Translations under genes and position numbers: made by a program
Source of the DNA: Pseudomonas gingeri
Lineage (GTDB): Bacteria; Pseudomonadota; Gammaproteobacteria; Pseudomonadales; Pseudomonadaceae
Assembly (NCBI RefSeq): GCF_013386115.1
Contig: NZ_JACAOR010000011.1
Span: 124,001 to 188,000, forward strand
Length of the DNA: 64,000 nucleotides
Reading direction: 5' to 3'
Shown here: piece after piece, positions 1 through 9,000 of the stretch
Layout: each line of letters starts with the position of its first letter
Position numbering within the stretch: position 1 is the stretch's first letter
The notes under the pieces: model-generated
What the model saw: only the letters and a program-made list of their open reading frames with translations
What the model was told of the DNA's origin: nothing
Database searches by the model: none

Positions 1-252
1 CCGGAAGCCATTGGCATTCCGCAGTTACTGGCCCGTATCGAAGAACAGGGCAGCTTCAGCGAGATCATCCTCGCCACCAACCCGACGGTCGAGGGCGAAG
101 CCACGGCGCACTACATTGCCCAGTTGCTCTCCAACAAGGGGCTGATCACCTCGCGTATCGCCCATGGCGTCCCCCTGGGTGGTGAGCTGGAACTGGTGGA
201 CGGCGGTACGCTGGCCCACTCGTTTGCAGGGCGCAAGCCGATCGCGCTTTGA
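1..252 (+). CDS. recR: Recombination protein RecR, C-terminal part
   Basis: The reading frame is open from base 1 and ends at a TGA at 250-252, giving the last 83 residues of RecR; the zinc finger and start lie outside the window. The visible part is the end of the Toprim domain and the C-terminal Walker-B-like tail, with the stretch ATNPTVEGEATAHYIAQ and the ending AHGVPLGGELELVDGGTL, both typical of RecR. RecR works with RecO and RecF to load RecA on gapped DNA. In pseudomonads it usually follows dnaX and a YbaB protein, which would lie to the left. Confidence 0.95.
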   Translation, partial: PEAIGIPQLLARIEEQGSFSEIILATNPTVEGEATAHYIAQLLSNKGLITSRIAHGVPLGGELELVDGGTLAHSFAGRKPIAL

Positions 253-264
253 GGGAGAGGCGTC

Positions 265-282
265 TGGCCGGAGGCCATTTTT
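265..282 (+). terminator. Weak intrinsic terminator after recR
   Basis: A short hairpin (TGGCC, loop GGA, GGCCA) is followed directly by five T residues, 12 bases after the recR stop. The stem is only five pairs, so efficiency is uncertain. Confidence 0.35.
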
Positions 283-322
283 CCGGTGGCCGCCCCGGAC
301 AAGGGGCGACCGGGCAGCATGC

Positions 323-517
323 TCAGGCAGCCAGCAAGCGCAGTATCTGATCCAGCCGGTGGTTGGCGACCCAGCTCAGCAGCACTCCCAGGACCGCCGT
401 GCCGCCGGCGATATAGGCGAGGCGGGCCTTGATCGATTTCACATCGCCGCGGACTTCGCCGAGATCGCGGTGGATGTACTCCAGGTGGGTTTCCAGTTCG
501 GTGATTCGCGGTTCCAT
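323..517 (-). CDS. Small coiled-coil/membrane-anchored protein of unknown function
   Basis: A 64-residue protein. The N-terminal half is charged and heptad-like (ELETHLEYIHRDLGEVRGDV), the C-terminal half is one hydrophobic segment (IAGGTAVLGVLLSWVAN) followed by a short tail, so a membrane-anchored helical protein is likely. I chose the ATG at 517 because GGAGG sits seven bases upstream; an in-frame ATG at 580 would add 21 Pro/Thr/Ser-rich residues. It points the same way as the psl operon, but about 285 bases separate it from the last psl gene. The organisation resembles small phage or holin-associated and YmcE-like membrane proteins, but I do not recognise a family, so no function is assigned. 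Confidence 0.6.
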   Translation of the reverse strand: MEPRITELETHLEYIHRDLGEVRGDVKSIKARLAYIAGGTAVLGVLLSWVANHRLDQILRLLAA

Positions 518-802
518 GGTGTCGCCTCCAGACGGTTCGCCGGTCTTGGTGGGGTCGGTGGGTGACTGGGATTGCTGCATCGCCTCGTGATTGCCCGACC
601 ATCGGGGAGCCGGATGCAGGCAGGGTGTCACGCAGTGCTGTAGCTCAACTTCCATGTGTTTTCACGTCCTCGGTGGTTCATGTCCCGGGCGCCATTGCCC
701 TGATCACACCATGGAAAATCGCGCTATTTCGCTTTTTGGTCAATTGAGGCGATTCCCGGATGTTCATAGGAAAAGTCGCCGGCGTCTGAAGTGGCCGCTG
801 GG

Positions 803-1729
803 TCAGGCATAGGGGCTGTCCCAGTAGCGTTTGTACATGCCGAGGCTTTTTTTCAGACCCTTGGGCAGATGGCGTTCCTGCTGGCTGAGTTTGTAGGCAA
901 ACAGCTTCACCGCATTGCGCCATAGCGAGCCCGGCCACGCCAGGCAACGTCCGGGGCCGAGAAACCTCAGCTCGGACAGCACATACCTCAGGCCTTCTCC
1001 TCCCGCCCCGCCGAACTGTTGGCGGATCCAGGGTTCGCGGGCATGGAATACGCCGATGTCGAAGTAGCGACGAAATTCCTCACCGAGGGTGTAGTTGTGC
1101 GAGTGCCGGCAGCAGGCACTGCCTTCGTAGGCGACTTTCCAGCCGGCCATGAGCATCTTCGCCGCCACGTACATGTCTTCCGAGAGGATCACATGCTGCG
1201 GGAATCCGCCCACCTGCATCAGCGCCCGGCGCCGGTAGGCGCAAAAGGAGTTGGAGGCGAAGGCGGTCTTGATCCCCATCCGGGGCGCATCCTCCAGGCT
1301 CTTGACCTGGGACGTCGGCGGGTAGTTGAACAGCCGGGCATGCTCGGCCAGCGGGCTGGCATCCAGGTGCGGCAGCTGCCGGCCGCAGACCGCGCCGATG
1401 CTGTCGTCGGCAAACGGCCGGACAATATTGGCCAGCGCCTCGGGGTCCTCGAGGTAGGCATCCTGGGTCATGAACACGTAGATGTCATGACCGGGATTGC
1501 GCTCGACCATCATCTGGCGGGTGCCGCCGTGGTTGAAGTCCCTGCTGTCTATGCGCAAGACATTGGGGCAGCGTGCGCTGGCCAGTTCGAAGGTGCCGTC
1601 GCTGGAGCTGGAGTCGACGATCAGGGTCGTGAAGACCGCCGTCTGGCGGTCGAGGGAGTCGAGCAGGCGCGCCAGGTCCCGGCAGCCGTTGTAGGTCGGG
1701 ATCACGCAGGCCACGTTGAGCGTCGACAT
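803..1729 (-). CDS. Family 2 glycosyltransferase, PslC-like, last gene of psl operon
   Basis: A 308-residue GT-A fold glycosyltransferase. The N-terminus has the nucleotide-sugar site (CVIPTYNGCRDLARLLDSL, then LIVDSSSSDGT), followed by FMTQDAYL in place of a DxD motif and an acceptor region with LSEDMYVAAKML (the ED pair is the usual catalytic base of GT2 rhamnosyltransferases). No transmembrane domain is needed for this class; it acts on lipid-linked intermediates at the inner face. It starts three bases after the pslK stop, so it belongs to the operon. In P. aeruginosa the GT2 gene pslC lies between pslB and pslD; that slot is empty here, so this is the probable functional replacement. The resemblance to RfbF/RfbG-type rhamnosyltransferases leaves the donor sugar open. 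Confidence 0.8.
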   Translation of the reverse strand: MSTLNVACVIPTYNGCRDLARLLDSLDRQTAVFTTLIVDSSSSDGTFELASARCPNVLRIDSRDFNHGGTRQMMVERNPGHDIYVFMTQDAYLEDPEALANIVRPFADDSIGAVCGRQLPHLDASPLAEHARLFNYPPTSQVKSLEDAPRMGIKTAFASNSFCAYRRRALMQVGGFPQHVILSEDMYVAAKMLMAGWKVAYEGSACCRHSHNYTLGEEFRRYFDIGVFHAREPWIRQQFGGAGGEGLRYVLSELRFLGPGRCLAWPGSLWRNAVKLFAYKLSQQERHLPKGLKKSLGMYKRYWDSPYA

Positions 1730-1732
1730 GGT

Positions 1733-3154
1733 TCAGCCTCCAGGGGACAGCGGGCGCCAGGGGCGCAGCCAGAATGCCAGGGCGATCAGCAGGACCAGGC
1801 TGCACAGGGTGCTCAGACCCAGTTGCAACCAGATACCCGCCAGGGGATGCAGCAACAGGGCGGCCAGGCCCATGACGCCGAGCCCGAGCAACCAGTGGCT
1901 GCGCCAGGGCACTTCGGCCAGCAGTTGTTGACGGCGCATCAGCAGCAGGCCGGTCAGGATCACCCCGCAGACCGCCGCCAGGGCAATGCCGATCAAGCCG
2001 AAGAAATAGGGCAGCACGGCCAGTAGCAGGGCATTGAGCAGGCTGCCGGTCAGTTCGCAGTTGAGCGGCAGGCGGGTGTCGCCGGCGGCATAGGCGTAGC
2101 GGGCGAGCAGGGCGTTCCAGGCGCCGAACATCAGCGGTACGGAGAACCACGCCAGCAGTTCCGGCAGCGGGCTGTCGCCGGCCTGGTTGGGCAGCAGCAG
2201 GCTGACCAGCGCGGCGGCGGCACCGATCAGGCCGGCGACGGCCGGCAGGGTCAGCAACGTGGCGCTGGCCAGGCCCTTGCGCAGCAGGGACAGGCGTTCG
2301 GCGCCGGCGCTGCCGCTCATCAGGCCGAGCAGCACCTGATTCAGGCTCATCAGGGCGATCAGGGGCAGGTTGATCAGTTTGCGCGCCAGGTTGATCCAGG
2401 TGACCGCGCCTTCGCCGAGCAACGAGGCGACCATCCGTTCCAGCAGGGCCAGGCCCTGGCTCGCCAGGTTGCTGCTGAGCAACGGGCCGATCCGTTGCAG
2501 CAGCTCGCGGCCGGCCCCGGGCGCATGCCCCGGTTTCCAGGGTTTCCAGCCGCCGCGGTACAGCGAGGGCAAGAGGATGGTCGGCATCAACAGGCTGCCG
2601 AGGACACAGGCGGCGGCCAGGCCGGTCGGCGTCGCGGCATGTCGCAGGATCGCCAGGTACAGCACCGGCGGCAGGTTGAACAGCAACGAGCCGAGGCCGG
2701 CCAGGACAAACCGCGAACGGGCCTGCAACGGCACGCAGAACAGCCCATGGAGGATAAATCCCGGTGCACACCAGGCCAGCCAGTGCAGGCTGTCGCCCGC
2801 GAGTGCGTAACCCTGGCCGTCGAGCCCGGGGCCGATAAGGCGGACCCACAGTGGCGCCCCAATGCTCAGCAGCCCCCCCAGCAGCAGGCCGCAGAGCAGC
2901 AGGCGCGGAGCCAGCGCGCCGAGCCAGTCGGCCTGCCCGGTGGCCGAGCGTTGCTGGTAGAGCGGCAGTGCCGCCGCGCTGAGCAGGCCGGCGGCAAGCG
3001 CCATGCGCAAGGCTTCCGGCAGGAACAGCGCGACCAGGAAACTGTCGCTGCGCCCGCCGGCGCCCCAGGCCGCGACCAGCAGCCATTCCCGGGCGAACCC
3101 GGCGGCCAGGCCGGTGAGGGTCGCGAGGGTCAGCCACAGGGTTGAACCAAACAC
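1733..3154 (-). CDS. pslK: PslK: MurJ/MviN-type polysaccharide flippase
   Basis: A 473-residue, almost wholly hydrophobic protein with about 14 predicted membrane segments. The MurJ/MviN pattern is visible in the N-terminal region (GFAREWLLVAAWGAGGRSDSFLVALFLPE) with charged residues facing a central cavity. It is expected to flip the lipid-linked Psl repeat across the inner membrane (Wzx role). The start is GTG at 3154, nine bases after the stop of the acetyltransferase gene; no ATG further upstream fits. It is followed after three bases by the PslC-like gene. It is not the essential MurJ: its company is entirely exopolysaccharide genes. Confidence 0.88.
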   Translation of the reverse strand: MFGSTLWLTLATLTGLAAGFAREWLLVAAWGAGGRSDSFLVALFLPEALRMALAAGLLSAAALPLYQQRSATGQADWLGALAPRLLLCGLLLGGLLSIGAPLWVRLIGPGLDGQGYALAGDSLHWLAWCAPGFILHGLFCVPLQARSRFVLAGLGSLLFNLPPVLYLAILRHAATPTGLAAACVLGSLLMPTILLPSLYRGGWKPWKPGHAPGAGRELLQRIGPLLSSNLASQGLALLERMVASLLGEGAVTWINLARKLINLPLIALMSLNQVLLGLMSGSAGAERLSLLRKGLASATLLTLPAVAGLIGAAAALVSLLLPNQAGDSPLPELLAWFSVPLMFGAWNALLARYAYAAGDTRLPLNCELTGSLLNALLLAVLPYFFGLIGIALAAVCGVILTGLLLMRRQQLLAEVPWRSHWLLGLGVMGLAALLLHPLAGIWLQLGLSTLCSLVLLIALAFWLRPWRPLSPGG

Positions 3155-3163
3155 TGTCGCGAC

Positions 3164-3985
3164 TCAGTGGAACAAAGTGAACAGGCCTTTGCCGCCCACT
3201 TTGTAGTTCAGGTTGCGGCAGCGTTCGCCTTTGATCGCCGCATCCGGGCCGCCGACAATCGCGTAGGCCGGCACCGGCTTGGACACCACGCAGTTGCCGC
3301 CGACCACCGCGCCCTCGCCGATATCGGCACCGAAGGAGAGCAGCGCACGGCTGGCGACCCAGGCGTAGTCGCGGATATACACCGGCCCGCCAACGGCCCA
3401 GAACTCCGGAGCCTGGACATCGTGCCCACCGGCGATGACCAGCACGTGGGAGGCGATGGTCACATGGTCGCCGATGATCAGCCCGCCCCGGGCATCCAGC
3501 TGGCAATGCCAGCCGACCGTGCTGTCATTGCCGATCCGCAGGCTGTCGACGCCGAGTACTTCGGTGTTGCGCCAGACCGTCGAGCCCTTGCCGATCTTCG
3601 CCCCGCCCAGCCGTAGCCAGAGCAGGCGCAGGGTGTGGCTGGGGATCTTGCAGACCAGGATGTTGTAGGCCAGCTCCCACCAGCGCAGCATGCGGTCGCG
3701 CAGGGTCGGCCAGTTGATTCCGTAGAGCGGGATCAGCGCGCCCTTGATCTCGCGCCCGAGCAAGGCATAGAAGCGCCGGGCCAGTGGCGGCTCGATCCGC
3801 GTCTCGATATTCAGGTAGCTGATGAAGCACAGCACATTGCCCTTGAGCGGCTGCTCGAAGCACACGTCGTTTTCCAGCATCCACTGATAGGTGGCCTGCA
3901 GTTCGTCCAGGTTGACGCCCATTTTCACCGCGTACTCGGGCAGGGCCTGCTGCAGGTTCAGGGAGTGAAACATGCGGTGTTTCAT
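3164..3985 (-). CDS. Hexapeptide-repeat O-acetyltransferase within psl operon
   Basis: A 273-residue protein. Residues 1-130 form a mostly helical N-terminal region I do not recognise. From about 130 on there is a left-handed beta-helix with hexapeptide repeats (IGKGSTVWRNTEV, LRIGNDSTVGWHCQL, IGDHVTIASHVLVI, IGEGAVVGGNCVVS) of the serine acetyltransferase/WcaF/NodL kind. The His of AGGHDV is the likely catalytic base. Its ATG overlaps the pslJ stop (ATGA), so it is translationally coupled. The P. aeruginosa psl operon has no gene in this place; its membrane acyltransferase PslL is a different fold. The inference is acetylation of a Psl sugar or an intermediate before export. Confidence 0.82.
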   Translation of the reverse strand: MKHRMFHSLNLQQALPEYAVKMGVNLDELQATYQWMLENDVCFEQPLKGNVLCFISYLNIETRIEPPLARRFYALLGREIKGALIPLYGINWPTLRDRMLRWWELAYNILVCKIPSHTLRLLWLRLGGAKIGKGSTVWRNTEVLGVDSLRIGNDSTVGWHCQLDARGGLIIGDHVTIASHVLVIAGGHDVQAPEFWAVGGPVYIRDYAWVASRALLSFGADIGEGAVVGGNCVVSKPVPAYAIVGGPDAAIKGERCRNLNYKVGGKGLFTLFH

Positions 3986-5370
3986 GGTTGGACTCCAGAA
4001 AGGCTCGCGGCCTTGAGCTTGAGGCGTCGGGCTTCATGCAGGTTCAGGCCGAGCAGCAGCCAGAACAGCGCGATCAGGACCTGGGTGAAGCTGAAGTAGT
4101 GGTCGAAAATGCCGCTGAGCAGGGCGGCCATCAGGCCCGAGGTGGTGCCGAGCCAGAGCGCGTTGTCCGCCGTCAGGCGGATGGTGCGCCGGGAGGGACG
4201 GGTTTCCCGCCACCAGCTCCAGATCACCGCGACGAACAGCAGCAGGCCTGGCACGCCGAGCTTGTAGACGAAGTTCAGCCACAGATTGGAAATCCCCCAG
4301 AGGCCGGTGCCGGGCACCGGTGGCTCGACCTTGAAACCGATGCCGAAGGGGAACATCGCGACGGCCTCGGGGAAGTGCGAGTACTCGTCGAAACGCACGC
4401 TGGTACTGGCGTCGTTGCTCGAGAAGAGGGTCAGCAGGCGGTCTTGCAACGGCGGGTAGAACATCAGCAGCAAGGTGCCGAAGGCGACGCCGGCCATCAG
4501 CAGGCGGCCGGTGTAGGGCACGCGCTTGCGGGCCATCCATATCAGCACCACGATCAGGCTCAGCAGGGCGCCGCGCGAGCCGGTCAGCAACAGGGCGATC
4601 ACGCCCAGGCCGGCGACGGCGAAGCCCAGCGCCCGTGGCCAGCCCTGGCGCGTCAGGCCGAAACAGAAGGCCAGGGGCAGGAGCAGGGCCAGGGCGCCGC
4701 CGGTGACGTTGGGGTGCATCCAGGGCGAGCCCATGCGGTTGGACAGGGCGCTGAGACTGTCGCCCAGGACCTCGATCCCGCCGTAGCCGAGGTTGGCGAG
4801 GATCGGCGTCATGCTGGTGGCGGTGCCGTTCTTGAGAAACACCGGGATCGACAGCAGCAACAGCAGCAGGGTCCCCAGCAGCAGGCCGGTCACCGCCTGT
4901 TCGCGGGCCTTCGTGGTGTCCAGCAGGCGCGGGACGAGGAACAGTACCGAGAGGTTCAGCAACCAGCGGATCCAGTTCACCGGGCCGTTGCCGTCGGCAT
5001 TCACCGTCAGTTGGCCGATGACAAAGGGGAAGGCGCTGAACAGCATCAGCGCCACCAGCCAGCGCTCGGTGCGCAGCAATGCCGGTTTGGCCGGCAGGTT
5101 GTTGAAGATCCCCTGGACCAGCACGCTGCCCCAGACCAGCAGGACCAGCGCTTCGGATACCGTGGTGCGCAGGCCGATCTGTACCGTCGAGTAGGGCAGG
5201 AACGTGGCGAGCACGGTGAACAGCAGCAGACCCCACAGCGGGTGGCGGATGATCGTCACCACTCCGGCGATGCCGATCAGGACCACCAGCACCTTGAACG
5301 CCGGCAACAGCCAGACCAGCACGCCGAATACCAGGCTGAACAACAGTGCTATGGGCATCGCCAACGGCAT
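3982..5370 (-). CDS. pslJ: PslJ: Wzy-type polysaccharide polymerase
   Basis: A 462-residue inner-membrane protein with about a dozen hydrophobic segments and one larger periplasmic loop, the O-antigen ligase/polymerase (Wzy_C) layout. Conserved features are the LLTGSRGALLSL stretch and the loop FGIGFKVEPP...GISNLWLNFVYKLG, with Arg and His residues usual for this family. It joins Psl repeat units in the periplasm. Its ATG overlaps the pslI stop (TAATG) and its own stop overlaps the acetyltransferase start, so the three genes are coupled. Confidence 0.88.
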   Translation of the reverse strand: MPLAMPIALLFSLVFGVLVWLLPAFKVLVVLIGIAGVVTIIRHPLWGLLLFTVLATFLPYSTVQIGLRTTVSEALVLLVWGSVLVQGIFNNLPAKPALLRTERWLVALMLFSAFPFVIGQLTVNADGNGPVNWIRWLLNLSVLFLVPRLLDTTKAREQAVTGLLLGTLLLLLLSIPVFLKNGTATSMTPILANLGYGGIEVLGDSLSALSNRMGSPWMHPNVTGGALALLLPLAFCFGLTRQGWPRALGFAVAGLGVIALLLTGSRGALLSLIVVLIWMARKRVPYTGRLLMAGVAFGTLLLMFYPPLQDRLLTLFSSNDASTSVRFDEYSHFPEAVAMFPFGIGFKVEPPVPGTGLWGISNLWLNFVYKLGVPGLLLFVAVIWSWWRETRPSRRTIRLTADNALWLGTTSGLMAALLSGIFDHYFSFTQVLIALFWLLLGLNLHEARRLKLKAASLSGVQP

Positions 5371-6470
5371 TATCTCAGCTCCTCGAGCAGTTGGTTGAAG
5401 CGCTCGCGATAGGCACTGGTGGCGTAGCGGGCGGCCCAGACCTTGAGCAGCGCGGGGTCTTCGCCGGGGGCGTCGGCCAGGCTGACCATCAGCGCGGTCA
5501 GGGCGGTGCTGTCGGTGGGCGAGAAGCGTGGGCTGTCCGGCGGGGTGATTTCATCCAGGGACGAGCCGCTGGCGACGGCCACCGAGGTGCCGACGCTGAG
5601 GGCCTCGATCACCGGCAGGCCGAAACCCTCGGCGTAGGACGGCTGCCACAGGCGTGCGGCCTGGCGGTACACCGCGTGCAGTTGGGCATCGCTGATGCCG
5701 TTCAGGTAATGCAGGCCGGGCAGGTGCTGCAGCTCCGCGGGCAGGTGTTCCGGCGCACCGATCAGCACCAGTTCCGGAACCTCGGCCGATTGCTGGCGCG
5801 CGGCCTGCCAGGCGGCGACGAACCAGGGCATGTTCTTGCGCGGTTCACGGGTGCCCACCGCCAGCCAGTAGCGCGTCGGTAGCTGCAGGTCGCCGATGTC
5901 GGCGGGTTCCTCGGTGAAGCCGCCGACCAGGTTGGGCAGTACCCGGACCTTGTCACGGGCCGTGGGGAACAGCTTGACCAGCTCGTCGGCGGTGTACTGC
6001 GATGGTGTCCAGATGCGGTCGGCAACCTTCACCGAGTGACCGATCGACAGCTTGTCGGTGGTGCCGTAGATCCGCTCCTTGAGCCTGGAACCGTGGCTGT
6101 TCTGCAGCGTCAGCTGGAACAGGTCATGCAACTGCAGCACATAGCGCATGCCGGCCGGCTTGCGGCCCAGGGGCAGGCCCATGTTGAAGTTGCAGATATA
6201 GATTTCCACGCCGGCCTCGCGCAGTGCGCCGGGCAGGAAGCCCCCCTCGAATTTCAGCCGCAGGGGCAGGCGGTGCACGCCTTGCAGCGGTGCGCCCCAG
6301 CGTGGGCAATGGACCCGGCGGCGCAGCGGATGATCTTCCGGCGCCACGCCGAACAGTTGCAGTTGCACGTCGGGGTGGGCGCGCAGGGCGTCCTCCAGTG
6401 CCAGGTTCTGGCGGCCGATGCCGCTGTGGGTGTAACCCGCCGCTGGGCGGTAATCCAGGCCTATGCGCAT
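5370..6470 (-). CDS. pslI: PslI: GT4-family glycosyltransferase
   Basis: A 366-residue GT-B glycosyltransferase. The N-terminal acceptor domain begins MRIGLDYRPAAGYTHSGIGR (glycine-rich loop), and the C-terminal donor domain carries YWLAVGTREPRKN and the EX7E-like motif PSYAEGFGLPVIEAL, typical of retaining GT4 enzymes. It is expected to add one sugar, most likely mannose, to the lipid-linked Psl repeat in the cytoplasm. It overlaps pslH by ten bases. The family is clear; the exact linkage cannot be read from sequence. Confidence 0.88.
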   Translation of the reverse strand: MRIGLDYRPAAGYTHSGIGRQNLALEDALRAHPDVQLQLFGVAPEDHPLRRRVHCPRWGAPLQGVHRLPLRLKFEGGFLPGALREAGVEIYICNFNMGLPLGRKPAGMRYVLQLHDLFQLTLQNSHGSRLKERIYGTTDKLSIGHSVKVADRIWTPSQYTADELVKLFPTARDKVRVLPNLVGGFTEEPADIGDLQLPTRYWLAVGTREPRKNMPWFVAAWQAARQQSAEVPELVLIGAPEHLPAELQHLPGLHYLNGISDAQLHAVYRQAARLWQPSYAEGFGLPVIEALSVGTSVAVASGSSLDEITPPDSPRFSPTDSTALTALMVSLADAPGEDPALLKVWAARYATSAYRERFNQLLEELR

Positions 6471-7678
6471 ACGGGCACTTGCTCCTTGAGGCGTGGGAGT
6501 CGGGAGTAGACCGCTTCGAGCTGCGCGGCAGCCACGGACCAGTCATGTTCGGCCTTGACGTAGGCACGACCGGCTTCGGCGATCTGGTGCAGTCGCGAAG
6601 GGTGCGCCAGGGCATCGGCGAGAATCCTGGCCAGGGCCTGCGGGTCTTCGCTGCCCAGGTAATGGCGGCCGTTCTCGACTTTCAGGCCCGAGCTGCCCTG
6701 GTCGGTGGTGACCACCGGCAGGCCGGCGGCCATGGCTTCCAGCACCTTGAGTTTGGAGCCGCCGCCCTGGCGCAGGGGCGCGAAAAAGACCGAGGCGCGG
6801 CTTTGCAGGGTGCGCAGGTCGGGGACAAAGCCTTGCCATTCGATGCGCGGGTCGTCCCAGCGCTGGCGCCAGGCATCCGGCAGGCCGAACCCGGCAATGG
6901 CGAAACGCACGCCGGGATTGAGCTTCCAGAGGGCCGGGAGGATTTCTTCCAGCGCCCATTCGACCGCATCCAGGTTCGGGCTGTATTCATAGTTGCCGAT
7001 AAACAGCAGGCGCTGGGCGTGCAGGTCGGGCTGGACGCCGGCGTAATGGCCGGTGTCGACGCCGTTGACCACCACGGCCACCGGCTTGCCGGTCTGCAGG
7101 CGCAGCACATCGGCGTCCTGGCGGGTCACGGCGATCAGTTCGGCGGCCTGGCGGAACACCCGGCTTTCCCAGCGGCGGTAACGCCACTGGTCATACAGTG
7201 TGAAGGGTTTCATCCAGCCCGGCAGCCGGTCGTAGCTGGCCGCGCCGAGGGCCGACTCGACATTGTGTTCAGTGAGGATAAAGTCCCGTCGGGCGTCGAT
7301 CAGCGGTTGCTCGAAGGGCTGGAAGCTGTAGCTGTGCTCGATCTGGATCACGTCCCAGTGTTCGTCGAGCAGCGCCCGGAACTGCTGTTGCAGGCGTGGC
7401 GCCGAGCCGTTGATGGCGGCCAGCATCGGGTAGGGCGCGCAGAGGACGGTGAACAACGTCTGCAGGCTGCGCAGCGAGCGCCGCGGTACCACGATCAGGC
7501 GTTCGAGACAGGGTTCCAGGGCGTTGCGCGTGGCAGCGTCGAGTTCGCTCTTCGACTGCACCAGCAAGGTGATCCGGTGCCCGCGCGCGGCGAGGCTGCG
7601 CAGCAGGTGGAATTGCCGGGTCTTGCCACCGCTGGTGGTGGGCCAGGGCAGGTAGGGCAGAGTCCAGAGAATTTTCAT
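6461..7678 (-). CDS. pslH: PslH: GT4-family glycosyltransferase
   Basis: A 405-residue GT-B fold enzyme. The N-terminus MKILWTLPYLPWPTTSGGKT holds the acceptor glycine loop; the second domain has LLFIGNYEYSPN, then FFAPLRQGGGSKLKVLEAMAAG with the paired Glu/Gly pattern of GT4 donors. I set the start at the ATG at 7678, which overlaps the pslG stop as ATGA, rather than at the upstream GTG at 7687. It is a cytoplasmic transferase of the Psl repeat, between pslG and pslI as in P. aeruginosa. Confidence 0.87.
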   Translation of the reverse strand: MKILWTLPYLPWPTTSGGKTRQFHLLRSLAARGHRITLLVQSKSELDAATRNALEPCLERLIVVPRRSLRSLQTLFTVLCAPYPMLAAINGSAPRLQQQFRALLDEHWDVIQIEHSYSFQPFEQPLIDARRDFILTEHNVESALGAASYDRLPGWMKPFTLYDQWRYRRWESRVFRQAAELIAVTRQDADVLRLQTGKPVAVVVNGVDTGHYAGVQPDLHAQRLLFIGNYEYSPNLDAVEWALEEILPALWKLNPGVRFAIAGFGLPDAWRQRWDDPRIEWQGFVPDLRTLQSRASVFFAPLRQGGGSKLKVLEAMAAGLPVVTTDQGSSGLKVENGRHYLGSEDPQALARILADALAHPSRLHQIAEAGRAYVKAEHDWSVAAAQLEAVYSRLPRLKEQVPVCA

Positions 7679-9000
7679 GGCGACCACACCAACAGTTGCA
7701 GGCTGGTTTTCAGCGGCACGGTGACGGCCTGGGCATCGCTCAGGTCGGTACGGGTGCCGGCGAGGGGATCGAACAGCGCCGCGCGGGTCACGCCGGGCAG
7801 TTGCAGGCGGGTGCCGCTGGCGCTCCAGAACATCCAGACACGGGCGCCGTCGCCACGGGTCCAGGTGACGCTGAACAGATCGTCGGGCGCATTGCTCAGG
7901 CTGGGGGTGTCGGCGGGTTGCAGCGCCGGACCGGTGACGTCGAAGAAGTTCTTCAGGGCGGTGTAGACCGGCTTCGGCTCGCCATCGAGGTCCAGCAGGC
8001 CGTAGTACTGGTCACGCGGACTGGCCCGGGAGTCGAGGTCGCTGAGGTTGAAGAGGAAGATCCGCTGGTAGTCCATGGCGCTCATCAGGGCCAGTCGGCG
8101 CAGGGTGTAGTCCTGCTGGCCGCCGATGCCGATCAGCGCCTGCATTTCCCGTGGTCCGGCATAGCTCGACCAGCCCCATTCGGTGGCCCAGACCTGGGAC
8201 ACGCCGGCGCTATGCAGGGTGCTGTTGAGGCCATTGCCCTGACTGAGAAAATCCTGCGTGCCGGCGTTGTCGCCCTCGGGCAGCTCGGAGTAGGGATGGT
8301 AGGCGGCAATGATGTTCTGGCTGGCCAGGCCCTGGCTCAGCAGGCTGTCGAGCATCAGCCCCGGGGTGCTGTGCATCTGGCTGTAGTAGGCCATGCCGGC
8401 GGTGGCGACCGGTTTGCCCGGCACGGCGGCGCGGATCGCCTTGGCGGTGGTGGTCAGCAGCCGGTAGTAGGCCGTCGGGTCTTCCTTGGGCAGCCAGATG
8501 ATGTTCGGTTCGTTCCAGACCTGCCAGGTGTTCACCTGGGGATAGCGCCGGGCCAGGGTCGCCATGCGGCTGGCGAACAGATTGAAATCGCTGGGTGGGT
8601 ACTGGTCGGCACTGGGCGTACTGGCCGGGGCGCTGCTGGCAAAGGCTGGCGAGCCGACCAGATAGGCGACGGTGTTGTACCGGTGGCTCTGCATCGCCGT
8701 CATCGCGGCGTCCAGGGTGGCGAGATCATAGACCCCCGCCTGCGGTTCGATCATCGGCCAGTGGATGGTCAGGCGTACCCAGTTCAGGCCCAGGGCGTCG
8801 AGCCGGTCCATCTGCTTCTGGTAAATGGCCGGGTCGAAGTACTGGAACTGCACGTTGACTCCGAGGAAGTCTTTCCACTCGACTGCCCGTGGCGCCTTGA
8901 GCAATACCTGGGCCTGGGCGCCGGTGCTCCAGGGCAGCGTGCAGGCCACGCCGCCCAGCAGTCCCAGCAGCGGCAACCAGAGCAAGGTTCTACGCAACAT
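7675..9000 (-). CDS. pslG: PslG: periplasmic glycoside hydrolase (GH39-like)
   Basis: A 441-residue hydrolase with an N-terminal signal (LLWLPLLGLLGGVACTLPWS, cleavage likely after GAQA). The catalytic TIM barrel shows the acid/base Glu in NTWQVWNEPNI and the nucleophile Glu in QVWATEWGWSS, the clan-A pattern of PslG. A beta-rich C-terminal domain follows. In P. aeruginosa PslG is an endoglycosidase that degrades Psl and tunes biofilm; activity here is inferred from intact catalytic residues. It overlaps pslF by 11 bases and pslH by an ATGA. Confidence 0.9.
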   Translation of the reverse strand: MLRRTLLWLPLLGLLGGVACTLPWSTGAQAQVLLKAPRAVEWKDFLGVNVQFQYFDPAIYQKQMDRLDALGLNWVRLTIHWPMIEPQAGVYDLATLDAAMTAMQSHRYNTVAYLVGSPAFASSAPASTPSADQYPPSDFNLFASRMATLARRYPQVNTWQVWNEPNIIWLPKEDPTAYYRLLTTTAKAIRAAVPGKPVATAGMAYYSQMHSTPGLMLDSLLSQGLASQNIIAAYHPYSELPEGDNAGTQDFLSQGNGLNSTLHSAGVSQVWATEWGWSSYAGPREMQALIGIGGQQDYTLRRLALMSAMDYQRIFLFNLSDLDSRASPRDQYYGLLDLDGEPKPVYTALKNFFDVTGPALQPADTPSLSNAPDDLFSVTWTRGDGARVWMFWSASGTRLQLPGVTRAALFDPLAGTRTDLSDAQAVTVPLKTSLQLLVWSP